Shown here piece after piece: positions 7,201 through 14,434 of a stretch of DNA of 58,510 nt (positions within the stretch are counted from its first letter, which is position 1; the number at the start of each line of letters is the position of its first letter). This stretch comes from a virus. Location: positions 1 through 58,510 of the IMG/VR virus record IMGVR_UViG_3300049479_000276; one strand, written 5' to 3'. The notes beneath the pieces were generated by a model that ran no database searches, was not told where the DNA came from, and worked only from the letters and a program-made list of their open reading frames with translations. The translations under genes and the position numbers were made by a program.

Positions 7201-9094
7201 TTTTTCGCAGCGCTCCTCTTTAAAGCCTTTGTTTTCAGGAGAAAACGTAAATCCTCTTGAGACTGCTTATTTAGACACATCCGGATTGCCTCAGCAGCAA
7301 TTCCAAGGCCCTATTCAACCAAAAGAATTTACACCTTATACAGAGCAGACACGTCCCTTAACAGATAGAGAACATCAGATTTTACGGGAATCCTTGCTAG
7401 GAATTCCTGCGGGAGGTGGTGAATCGATTGTTAACCTTGCCTCGCAAAAGTACATTAATCTTGCAGGAGAACGTACTTTTGGAGCGCTAAGAACTGATGC
7501 CCTAAAACAAACGCTAAAGGAATATCAGAATGCACTGAAAAAAGAGCAGTCTTATACATTGCTTCAGGGCATGGGCTTGCCCAGTGCTACAAGCTTTAAA
7601 GAGGACATTAAAAACTCAATCCTTGGGGACATTGGAGCCGGAGGATTTCTTGCTTTTGGCAAAGGAGAAGAGGTAGAGAAAGGTTTATCTAAAGGTCTTG
7701 AAAAAGCTCTTGGCATTCAGTCATCCGTTCAATACAATTGGCAGAAATGGTTTGACGAAACCCTCTCTAAACGTTACGAAGAATTAAAAGAAGTTACCGA
7801 TCCCACGGATGCCAAGAATATTTATTCAGTCGAAAAAGAATTTGCTAAGAATTTCATAACAGATTACCTGGCTCCGCGTTTTGATGCGTCTAAGTCCATT
7901 GCTGAATTCATTAGCTATATGGACGTAGCTGCGGAAGATGAAAATATTCTGCAGACGCAAACCGTATCTAGTGCCCTTAAAGACTATGCGGCCAAGAAAG
8001 CTGAAGCCTATCTCAACGATCTCAAGACTAAAGGCGTTACAAAAGAATTTGATCCTGTCTTTTATCGCTCCCCTGATTTAATTTCAGGTACCGATAAAGC
8101 AGACAAAGCAGATCTTTACGCACAACAAAAAGACGCCATCCAAAAAGCCTGGGAAAACCGAAAGTCGGATGAAGCCGTAAAGGATGGAATGACATGGGCT
8201 TCCCTCGCTTATCAATATGGAGTTGACTTAGATAACGAAAATGATTTTGCCAGGTTGCATTATGAGGTCTTAGGTAAGGACAAGGGATATGATCCAGTTG
8301 CTGACACGTACACAAGTCGAGATCTTTCCAATTACATACAAACAGATTTAGCGGAAGCCCTGCAAGCGCAGAAAGCTCTGTACTCACCAGATGCTGTCTT
8401 TGTTGATTTTGTAAGCTCAGAACAAAAAGCAAATGAGTTTGTAGAAAAATTAAATATACAAGCATTACCAAGCGACTTGAAAAACCGCTTAAGAGGTCTT
8501 GGTTACAATGAAAAAACAGACCCGGAAGAAACAATTAAAGAAGCCTTGCTTGGCCTGCTGCGCACAGATCCAGCAATTGAAATCCGTGAGAGGATAAAAC
8601 AATTAAACGAAGAAGAGGTCAAACCAACACAAGAAATCCTAGGCTTTGGTTACATACAAAGAGATACAGACGAGGAAGTAAAGGCTCCAGAAGGGGGCAC
8701 AGCCCTGTTTAATCTGTTTAAAAAATCTGGTTACGCTGGCACTGAAAAAGAGTTTTACACCGATTTTTTTCCAGATGCAACAGATGAAGATAAAAATCTT
8801 TATGCCGCTAAGAGTACAACTAAAAAGCCAGGTAGCGCCGCAGAGATGCTTGGCTTCAACCTTCCAAACATGTCAGACCCCTTCTCTGCCATGGCGTCAA
8901 TTGATAGCCTGTTCCAGGACAGTAGTGCACAAAAAACAACTCTGCCCACAAAGTCGAGCTACTTCAATATTTTTACCAACGAAGAAGATGAAGGTGCGCC
9001 TTCCTACTTTAAAATGGGAACTAGCAAGACAACAGTTAGCAAATCTCCGTCTGCCCAAGATTTCCTTGGCAGCTTTGGCTCCTTCTTTGGTTGA
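7187..9094 (+). CDS. Large unknown protein, probable internal virion protein
   Basis: 635 residues starting inside the end of the HNH gene. The protein is highly charged, mostly helical and rich in Lys/Glu, with a Ser/Thr-rich C-terminus ending LGSFGSFFG, which is similar in style to the end of the M23-like protein. No enzyme motif is recognised. Size and neighbours suggest an ejected or internal core protein. An HNH gene inserted at its 5' end suggests an important phage gene. Confidence 0.7.
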   Translation: MSNSSFSQRSSLKPLFSGENVNPLETAYLDTSGLPQQQFQGPIQPKEFTPYTEQTRPLTDREHQILRESLLGIPAGGGESIVNLASQKYINLAGERTFGALRTDALKQTLKEYQNALKKEQSYTLLQGMGLPSATSFKEDIKNSILGDIGAGGFLAFGKGEEVEKGLSKGLEKALGIQSSVQYNWQKWFDETLSKRYEELKEVTDPTDAKNIYSVEKEFAKNFITDYLAPRFDASKSIAEFISYMDVAAEDENILQTQTVSSALKDYAAKKAEAYLNDLKTKGVTKEFDPVFYRSPDLISGTDKADKADLYAQQKDAIQKAWENRKSDEAVKDGMTWASLAYQYGVDLDNENDFARLHYEVLGKDKGYDPVADTYTSRDLSNYIQTDLAEALQAQKALYSPDAVFVDFVSSEQKANEFVEKLNIQALPSDLKNRLRGLGYNEKTDPEETIKEALLGLLRTDPAIEIRERIKQLNEEEVKPTQEILGFGYIQRDTDEEVKAPEGGTALFNLFKKSGYAGTEKEFYTDFFPDATDEDKNLYAAKSTTKKPGSAAEMLGFNLPNMSDPFSAMASIDSLFQDSSAQKTTLPTKSSYFNIFTNEEDEGAPSYFKMGTSKTTVSKSPSAQDFLGSFGSFFG

Positions 9095-9099
9095 TAACA

Positions 9100-9372
9100 A
9101 TGTCAGATAAACGCAAAAAAGCAGCCAAGGCCGCAAAGATTGCTAAGGATTCAATGCCTTGCAACAAGCCCAGGCGGGACGTACAAGGCGGCAAAAAGTC
9201 TGTTGTGAAAGCTTGCGAAAACGGCCAGGAAAAAATTGTCCGTTTTGGTGATGCCAATATGGAAATCAAACGAGATAACCCAGAACGACGCAAGAACTTC
9301 CGCGCCCGTCATAATTGTGACGAACCTAAAAGCAAGCTTACGGCTGGGTACTGGTCCTGTAAAGCCTGGTAG
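9100..9372 (+). CDS. Conserved basic cyanophage protein of unknown function
   Basis: 90 residues from ATG 9100 (an upstream in-frame TTG at 9091 is less likely). The N-terminus is Lys/Ala-rich. The C-terminal half, with KIVRFGDANMEIK, RKNFRARHNC and AGYWSCKAW, matches from memory a small protein seen in many marine cyanophages and pelagiphages. The two conserved Cys may bind metal. Function is unknown. Confidence 0.75.
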   Translation: MSDKRKKAAKAAKIAKDSMPCNKPRRDVQGGKKSVVKACENGQEKIVRFGDANMEIKRDNPERRKNFRARHNCDEPKSKLTAGYWSCKAW

Positions 9373-9398
9373 GATCTATTTGCTGCTTCGTTACCAGC

Positions 9399-9524
9399 AT
9401 GGCAAAACCCAAGTCCAACACACTTCACATTGAAGGAAAGCCAAAGACCACTTCCATCGGTCAAGGTCAGAACAGTCGTCCTCAACGCCGAGGCAAGAAA
9501 AAACTAAGGGGCCAAGGTAAGTAA
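9399..9524 (+). CDS. Tiny basic conserved phage protein
   Basis: 41 residues, starting MAKPKSNTLHIEGKPK and ending KKLRGQGK. From memory, this pattern (KPK-TSIG, then RPxxR, then RGQGK) recurs as a tiny protein in cyanophage genomes. It lies between the 90-residue basic protein and the lysozyme, in tight rightward order. About a third of residues are Lys or Arg, so nucleic acid binding is possible. Confidence 0.7.
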   Translation: MAKPKSNTLHIEGKPKTTSIGQGQNSRPQRRGKKKLRGQGK

Positions 9525-9538
9525 AATTTATGTATATT

Positions 9539-9559
9539 AGGAGTACTTGTTGTACTCCT
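9539..9559 (+). promoter_or_regulatory. Hairpin at the lysozyme start, possible translational control
   Basis: AGGAGTAC and GTACTCCT form a perfect 8-bp stem with a 5-nt TTGTT loop. The only strong Shine-Dalgarno (AGGAG) is in the 5' arm, and the 3' arm ends directly before ATG 9560. Folding would hide the ribosome site. Confidence 0.55.
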
Positions 9560-10219
9560 ATGTCGGATCTTTCGCATGCGGTTAACTTAATCCGTAAATA
9601 CGAAGGGTATAGCGAAAGAGCATACCCAGATCCGGTAACAGGTGGAGATCCCTATACCATCGGGTTTGGAACTCAGTTCTATCCCGATGGTTCTCCCGTC
9701 AAGCGTGGCCAATGTTGCACGCGTGAGAAGGCACTGGAGTATCTCTTCCACGAGATCAATGTCATTGACAACCAGCTAGCCAAGCTCAACCTTGGCCTGG
9801 ACAACAGCATGCGCCAGGCCTTAATCTCATTCATCCATTCCGTTGGCTGGGATCCTTTTCTGTACAGCCACGTAATTGACCGCATCGAAGCTGAGGACTT
9901 CTGTGGTGCCACACAAGAGATAGGACACTGGATCTTTGATGAAGACCATAACGTCATCGGCGGCCTTCTGGACCGCCGCAGGGAAGAGATCAGCCTTTTC
10001 CTACAAGAGATTGATGCCAATCCTTGGTCGTCCACTGAAATTTTGTTGACTGCTTTCCGTAATTACAGCGCTGCTCCCCACGAAGTACGTGCGGTTCGTG
10101 AACTGGAAGAACGCATCAGTCCTTATATCCTGTCAGAGTTTGCCAACTCTTTTCGTGTTAACGAAAACAAGTGGGACGATTTCCTGGATCAGGAACTTGA
10201 CTTGCTATTCACTAGCTAG
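9560..10219 (+). CDS. GH24 lysozyme (T4 lysozyme-like)
   Basis: 219 residues from ATG 9560 (an in-frame ATG at 9530 adds 10 residues). The catalytic triad of GH24 muramidases is present: Glu in RKYEGYSERAYPD, then Asp, then Thr in YTIGFGTQF. It also has SFIHSVGWDPF and GLLDRRREE, typical of the family. It should hydrolyse the MurNAc-GlcNAc bond. The C-terminal 70 residues are an unrecognised acidic extension. No signal peptide is seen. A hairpin covers its ribosome binding region. Confidence 0.85.
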   Translation: MSDLSHAVNLIRKYEGYSERAYPDPVTGGDPYTIGFGTQFYPDGSPVKRGQCCTREKALEYLFHEINVIDNQLAKLNLGLDNSMRQALISFIHSVGWDPFLYSHVIDRIEAEDFCGATQEIGHWIFDEDHNVIGGLLDRRREEISLFLQEIDANPWSSTEILLTAFRNYSAAPHEVRAVRELEERISPYILSEFANSFRVNENKWDDFLDQELDLLFTS

Positions 10220-10243
10220 GATTAGAATAATTGCAACGAGCAA

Positions 10244-10549
10244 ATGCAGAGCGGAATGGAGCGTTCAGTTGAGCCACGGGAATTTGAACTCCCCCTGGAA
10301 CTCCAGTTTTCCATGCGTAAAGCAGAGCTTCAATCTCAAGAGATGACTTGGGATGAACTGCGCTACGCTCTGCTTAGTCTTTATCACCAACGCATGATGG
10401 AATGGCACGCCATCAAAGACATCATGGCGTCTGAAAACATTGAGATCGACTGGGATCATCCCACTGATCTGGAATTAGCCGAACTCGCCGCCGCCTGTAT
10501 GGATGACGACGAGTACGACGATGATGAAGACGAGCTTCAGCCCTTCTGA
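10244..10549 (+). CDS. nblA: NblA-like phycobilisome degradation adaptor with acidic tail
   Basis: 101 residues. Residues about 14-65 (FELPLELQFSMRKAELQ, then EMTWDELRYALLSLYHQRMM) follow the NblA pattern: LxLExxFxxR, a gap, then MxxxxLxxxLxxLYxQxM. NblA dimers tether phycobilisome proteins to the Clp protease so that antenna complexes are degraded. Known NblA proteins are about 60 residues; this one has an extra C-terminal tail with a run of Asp/Glu. Phage NblA genes are known in several cyanophages. The match is by eye, so moderate confidence. Confidence 0.6.
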   Translation: MQSGMERSVEPREFELPLELQFSMRKAELQSQEMTWDELRYALLSLYHQRMMEWHAIKDIMASENIEIDWDHPTDLELAELAAACMDDDEYDDDEDELQPF

Positions 10550-10824
10550 GCCTCATCAAGTTGAATAAGGCGCTCCAGATACCAGAGTGCTTTCTTCAAG
10601 GACTCTGTACCGCCTTTATGGCGCTCCCGCCAGTTATATTTCATCACGTTACCCTTGCAGTAACCACGGAATTCTTCCAAGGTTAATCCGGCTTCAATAG
10701 CCTCAATACACTCAATTCCACCATCCGTGTAATGCGGAGGATGGTTTACCACATCTGGGAGGACGACAGGAGCCTCTTCCTTGACTGCCCAGGGTACCGG
10801 GCAAACACCATCCTTACATTCCAT
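10537..10824 (-). CDS. DUF3310 protein
   Basis: 95 residues from ATG 10824. VNHPPHYTDGGIECIEAIEA, FRGYCKGNVMKYNWRERHKG and LKKALWYLERLI are the hallmark segments of DUF3310, a phage family sometimes called nucleotide-kinase-like, with no firm function. The frame stays open to 11049 but overlaps a better-looking gene there, so the internal start is chosen. It converges with the NblA-like gene and overlaps it by 13 nt. Confidence 0.85.
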   Translation of the reverse strand: MECKDGVCPVPWAVKEEAPVVLPDVVNHPPHYTDGGIECIEAIEAGLTLEEFRGYCKGNVMKYNWRERHKGGTESLKKALWYLERLIQLDEAQKG

Positions 10825-10853
10825 GGGCTGGGCTTCTGGTACAGAATCGGCTT

Positions 10854-11198
10854 TTATCGGATCAAACCACGACGTTTTGCCGACAGCAGTTGTTCCTCCT
10901 CGTCCGGTTCCTCCAGCTCCAGCACCAGAGCCTTGGGTTTCGGAGAGGCTCCCATTGTCAATCCCTGCTCCATCGAGGGGATATAACCCGTCATTCCAGG
11001 ACGTGCCCCCTCGAGATTCAACGGATTCCTTTCGAGACCCTGTTCGCATGCAACTAAACCGCGATTGTACATATCGTACAGCGGAACATCGTTCTCTGTG
11101 TTGTCTAGAGGTGCGCCAAATGTTTCTTCATCAAGACAACGACACTTGACTTCATCCTGCACAAATGCGTCAAGGAAGCTTGCGGCGGAATGCATCAC
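10854..11198 (-). CDS. Unknown acidic protein
   Basis: 114 residues. The protein is soluble and acidic (ALVLELEEPDEEEQLLSA near the end) with no recognised domain. Its amino acid composition looks more natural than the overlapping DUF3310 frame. It probably heads a short leftward pair with DUF3310, 29 nt apart, and diverges from the gene at 11234. Confidence 0.6.
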   Translation of the reverse strand: MMHSAASFLDAFVQDEVKCRCLDEETFGAPLDNTENDVPLYDMYNRGLVACEQGLERNPLNLEGARPGMTGYIPSMEQGLTMGASPKPKALVLELEEPDEEEQLLSAKRRGLIR

Positions 11199-11233
11199 GG
11201 AATTAATTGATTCACTGCTTCTACAATGTTAAT

Positions 11234-11560
11234 ATGGCCAACAGATTTAGACCTACATACGACCCAGGGATCAACTCCGGTACCTCTGGAGCTGAAGTCT
11301 CAGACTTGCGTCCTGAACAGGCCTATGACACGGACTTGCGTCGAGTAGATGCAGGCGATAGGCGTTCAGCAGCATCTGTCAACAGCAATCAAAATCGAGT
11401 CGCCAAATTCATGCGGGCTGCCCGTAGTGCTGGCGAATACCAGAAACGTGCTTTAGTTCGCGAACCAACGAGCGCAACCGCAGGAGACTCAGGTGGGCGT
11501 GCCGGTTCCGTTGGCTACGCCCGTAAACCTAAAGAACAATTTGGCAAGGCCTTTGGTTAA
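11234..11560 (+). CDS. Unknown basic protein
   Basis: 108 residues from ATG 11234, preferred to an in-frame TTG at 11207. It is polar, rich in Arg, Ala, Gly and Ser, likely poorly structured, and ends EQFGKAFG, like other virion proteins in this genome. Its end overlaps the end of dcd by 4 nt on the opposite strand. Possibly a minor virion protein. Confidence 0.65.
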   Translation: MANRFRPTYDPGINSGTSGAEVSDLRPEQAYDTDLRRVDAGDRRSAASVNSNQNRVAKFMRAARSAGEYQKRALVREPTSATAGDSGGRAGSVGYARKPKEQFGKAFG

Positions 11561-12144
11561 ACCTGAGAAAAGACCACGTTGTTAGGCTGGTCTTGATACT
11601 TGCCTTTCCGGTCTTGGTACGTGGTATGGCAGGGGTTGCCACGGTAGAACAATAATTGCGTGATCCCTTCATTCGCATAGATGCGGTTGAAAAGTCCAGT
11701 GCAGTTACTGATCTCCAACGTCAGGTAACCCTCCCATCCACTTTCAGCAGGCGTAATGTTGACCAGGATTCCTGAACGTGCGTAGGTTGATTTACCTACA
11801 GCAACAACAGTGACATCCCTGGGAAGCTTTAGACGTTCTTGCGCAACACCAAGACAGTATCCGTACGGAGGAAGCAAGAAGTATTGGCCGCGTTCATCCT
11901 CCAGTAGATCAGCAGGCTTGAGGATATCAGGATCAAAGTCTTTTGGATCGCAATCGCCGGCTTGTACCTTACCAAAAATCAAGCACTGCTTGGGAGACAG
12001 CCGAATGTCATAGCCGTATGAGCTGAGACCATAGCTCAGGAGCTTGCGGCCATCTTCTTTGCTGACCAGGTGATCAACAAAAGGAGCGATCATCTCCTCT
12101 TCTTCAGCAAGTTTTTTGATTTCCCAATCGGCCAGGACGCTCAT
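11557..12144 (-). CDS. dcd: dCTP deaminase
   Basis: 195 residues, the usual length. The trimeric dUTPase/Dcd fold motifs are clear: SSYGYDIRLS, VAVGKSTYARSGI (with the conserved Ser and Arg) and TPAESGWEGYLTLEISN, where the Glu is the catalytic general base. It converts dCTP to dUTP and so feeds dTMP synthesis, matching the phage ThyX at 50.4 kb. It is in a leftward cluster after the Dam-like gene. Confidence 0.92.
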   Translation of the reverse strand: MSVLADWEIKKLAEEEEMIAPFVDHLVSKEDGRKLLSYGLSSYGYDIRLSPKQCLIFGKVQAGDCDPKDFDPDILKPADLLEDERGQYFLLPPYGYCLGVAQERLKLPRDVTVVAVGKSTYARSGILVNITPAESGWEGYLTLEISNCTGLFNRIYANEGITQLLFYRGNPCHTTYQDRKGKYQDQPNNVVFSQV

Positions 12145-12177
12145 AAATCCCTGTAATCGTCCTTCAGTATACAGAGA

Positions 12178-12774
12178 TCAGATAAGAATATGCCCACGTT
12201 CTTCATAGATGTTTTTGAAGCGCTGGGTAGCATCATCCGTTAAATCAGTGGGAGGCAGATAGACAACAAATGAAGTGCACGTCTGGCGACGCGAAAATTT
12301 CTTTCCGTCGTACTCCTGCAGCACTGGTCGTGTACGCAAGATGCACATCGGAAAACTAAAGATTTTAGGCTCGTAACGAATCATGTCAGGACAGTTGCTG
12401 AAATACAGGCCCTGCTCTATCTCACCTGAAATCCATGCATGGTACATACGCCGAAACCACACGGCATGGGAAGATGTCAATGACACCGCAGAAGCCCTTG
12501 TTTTTTTCCAGCGTCCATTCTTTTTATCCCAAAAGTACATGCCCGCAGGGGGAAACAAATAAGCCTTGCCGTACCACTGTTGTGCATTCAACCCATCATC
12601 CGTTGGTGTGTAAAAGTTTTCAGCTCCTACATACTCATTGGCAACCTTGGAGCTGGCAACATCCAACGTGATGCCACCCATCAACTCATTTGCAGCAATG
12701 ATCAGGTCTGAGCTTGTGATCAGCTCAATGCCCTCTCGGCGGTTGGATGTACGTTGAAGCCCTTCGTTGCTCAT
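12178..12774 (-). CDS. Dam-like N6-adenine methyltransferase relative with altered catalytic motif
   Basis: 198 residues. ITLDVASS, AENFYTPTDDGLN and WYGKAYLFPPAG line up with the phage Dam family pattern (LDVCAS, DGL, then W...NPPY). The catalytic NPPY/DPPY is replaced by FPPA, so adenine methylation may be lost or altered. A long aromatic-rich C-terminal part follows. It overlaps the upstream gene's end by 4 nt (ATGA), suggesting coupling. Family assignment moderate. Confidence 0.65.
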   Translation of the reverse strand: MSNEGLQRTSNRREGIELITSSDLIIAANELMGGITLDVASSKVANEYVGAENFYTPTDDGLNAQQWYGKAYLFPPAGMYFWDKKNGRWKKTRASAVSLTSSHAVWFRRMYHAWISGEIEQGLYFSNCPDMIRYEPKIFSFPMCILRTRPVLQEYDGKKFSRRQTCTSFVVYLPPTDLTDDATQRFKNIYEERGHILI

Positions 12775-13154
12775 TGATCAGATACTTTGTTGTAATCGAT
12801 TTCAAGAAAACGGATACCACCCGCATCGTTAATGAGATACCCAGCTTTTTCTGTTGGATCAATCTTTTGTGCTGCCGACAAGATGCGTCGGAACGTCTCA
12901 GCCAGATCACCGTTATTGTCACGCTCTTCCTGTTCTTGAGCAGCGTGAAGCTCTTTGAGTGTCAAATAGAACATTGTACGATCTGAGTCTGGCTGAAAGC
13001 ACATGACTCCCGGACCTTCTGACTCCCAGAACTTTACGTACAATCCGCCCATATCCCCGAGAATCAACTTCATCGTGGCATCGAGCATCTTTGCTTTTGT
13101 TTCGTCCAGCTCTGGCCCGATCACAGAAGCGATTAATTTTTCACGTCGGTTCAT
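12771..13154 (-). CDS. Unknown protein
   Basis: 127 residues, soluble and mildly acidic. No known motif is recognised. It overlaps both neighbours by 4 nt (ATGA), so it belongs to a tightly coupled leftward operon with the HTH protein at 13593-14030 and the Dam-like gene. Confidence 0.75.
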   Translation of the reverse strand: MNRREKLIASVIGPELDETKAKMLDATMKLILGDMGGLYVKFWESEGPGVMCFQPDSDRTMFYLTLKELHAAQEQEERDNNGDLAETFRRILSAAQKIDPTEKAGYLINDAGGIRFLEIDYNKVSDQ

Positions 13155-13609
13155 TTCTCGAGTAACCCTTGTCGATTCAGTGATTCTAAGAGCTTTGGCG
13201 TCGGCTGGTACATCACCACCAACTTGCCAAGAACGCCGCGTTTTTTGACGAGCTTGCCAAAGTCATCCCTTACCTTATCAAATTCTCCGGAACGGATCAA
13301 ATACTCTGCGACGCAACGCAACCTCCGCTTAAGAGGCAATTCTGCTTGTGGGAATTTACCGCAGATAGTATCTGCTTGCAAATCACAGAAAGCAAGACGC
13401 AATCGATTGGCAAGTGTCATGCCAGAATTGGCGTCCTCTTCTTCATAATTTTTTAAGTTTTCCAAGTACCGACGCAAACATCCATCATCAAACGAGCCAC
13501 TGGGAGGCAAGAACATCTCCACCTGTCTCACCAAGGATTCAGGCAGCAGCTCCTCATGATTCTCAAGAGTCACTGCATCAATATCAATATCTTTAAAACG
13601 GTGCGCCAT
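13151..13609 (-). CDS. Unknown protein
   Basis: 152 residues, predominantly helical and charged, with a basic C-terminus (KKRGVLGKLVVMYQ). No domain recognised. It overlaps the HTH gene upstream by 17 nt and the downstream gene by 4 nt. Confidence 0.75.
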   Translation of the reverse strand: MAHRFKDIDIDAVTLENHEELLPESLVRQVEMFLPPSGSFDDGCLRRYLENLKNYEEEDANSGMTLANRLRLAFCDLQADTICGKFPQAELPLKRRLRCVAEYLIRSGEFDKVRDDFGKLVKKRGVLGKLVVMYQPTPKLLESLNRQGLLEK

Positions 13610-14030
13610 TCTCGGCCGGCTCCCATGTCTTTTGGTACATTGGCTTACGATCTTGGCGCTGAGGGTTCAGATCAACCGTCAGGACTTCAGGATTTTTGGC
13701 AAAAGATTGGATCAATTGGTTCCAGGGAATCCGCAAGACCGCTTTCTTTTTGGGATCTGGAGAAACATTGACATAATGAATGCCTTCCACCCAGCCCTTG
13801 CTAGGTTGTTTCCGACCAATTGACATCCAATTTCGGATAGTCTGATCAGAGACACCAAGACGTTTACCGCATTCCTCTGTCGAGATGTACTCATCGGCAA
13901 AAGCTTGGGGGCTCAAGACGTCTGTCTCTCCATTTGAATAGCGAGAGTGCCACATAGAGCCAAGGATATTCTTAATTCCTTTCAGTTCGTAAGCAATGTC
14001 TTCCAAACTTTTACGAAGTCCGTACTGCAT
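13593..14030 (-). CDS. HTH (MerR/excisionase-like) DNA-binding protein
   Basis: 145 residues. ISTEECGKRLGVSDQTIRNW (about 49-68) is a clear helix-turn-helix, followed by a wing-like region (GWVEGIHYVNVSP, then AVLRIPWNQLI) typical of MerR/excisionase-type proteins. It is the first gene of the leftward operon and lies opposite the gene at 14083, so it may control this divergent region. Confidence 0.75.
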   Translation of the reverse strand: MQYGLRKSLEDIAYELKGIKNILGSMWHSRYSNGETDVLSPQAFADEYISTEECGKRLGVSDQTIRNWMSIGRKQPSKGWVEGIHYVNVSPDPKKKAVLRIPWNQLIQSFAKNPEVLTVDLNPQRQDRKPMYQKTWEPAENGAPF

Positions 14031-14082
14031 ACCTTCACACGCTTTGTTTAGATGCTAATCTGTGAGAAAACAATTTGCGACC

Positions 14083-14388
14083 ATGGAAGAACAAATTCCA
14101 GTCAGTCAACCTCCGATGTCAATGCCTCCACAATTGGAGAATCAAATCACGCCTGAGCAGTTGGCTGAAATGAAGGCTCGTGCCAGGGAGCTTGCAATTC
14201 AGCAAACCATTGCTCAGCAGGCTGCAATGCAACAGCAACAACCAAGAGTGATTTACTTACGTCGCAATTTGACTGTCGCTGAAGTTCTGTTGGTGCTTCT
14301 GCTCTCTTGCGGAATTGTAACAGGAATTCAGTGGTCTTGGAACGCATTATCCAATGTTTTGCCCCGTGTTGAGATTAAGGTGCGCTAA
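14083..14388 (+). CDS. Small membrane protein, one transmembrane segment
   Basis: 101 residues from ATG 14083 (an in-frame GTG at 14062 is possible). The N-terminal half is Gln/Met/Pro-rich and helical. Residues about 70-92 (TVAEVLLVLLLSCGIVTGIQ) form one transmembrane helix, with a short basic tail. It precedes the fibre genes. A holin- or spanin-like role is possible but not indicated by any motif. Confidence 0.7.
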   Translation: MEEQIPVSQPPMSMPPQLENQITPEQLAEMKARARELAIQQTIAQQAAMQQQQPRVIYLRRNLTVAEVLLVLLLSCGIVTGIQWSWNALSNVLPRVEIKVR

Positions 14389-14399
14389 ATAAGCCGCTC

Positions 14400-14405
14400 T
14401 ATAAT
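14400..14405 (+). promoter_or_regulatory. Candidate -10 element (TATAAT)
   Basis: CTATAATTAGAAC, 29 nt before the fibre gene, almost repeats the element at 1730. No -35 box is visible. Confidence 0.4.
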
Positions 14406-14434
14406 TAGAACAAAGGCTTGCGCAGTAAAAGTAG

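Noticed and set aside
10781-11149. Rightward open frame opposite DUF3310
   Set aside because: Antisense to two better-supported leftward genes; Arg/Pro/Ser-biased composition.
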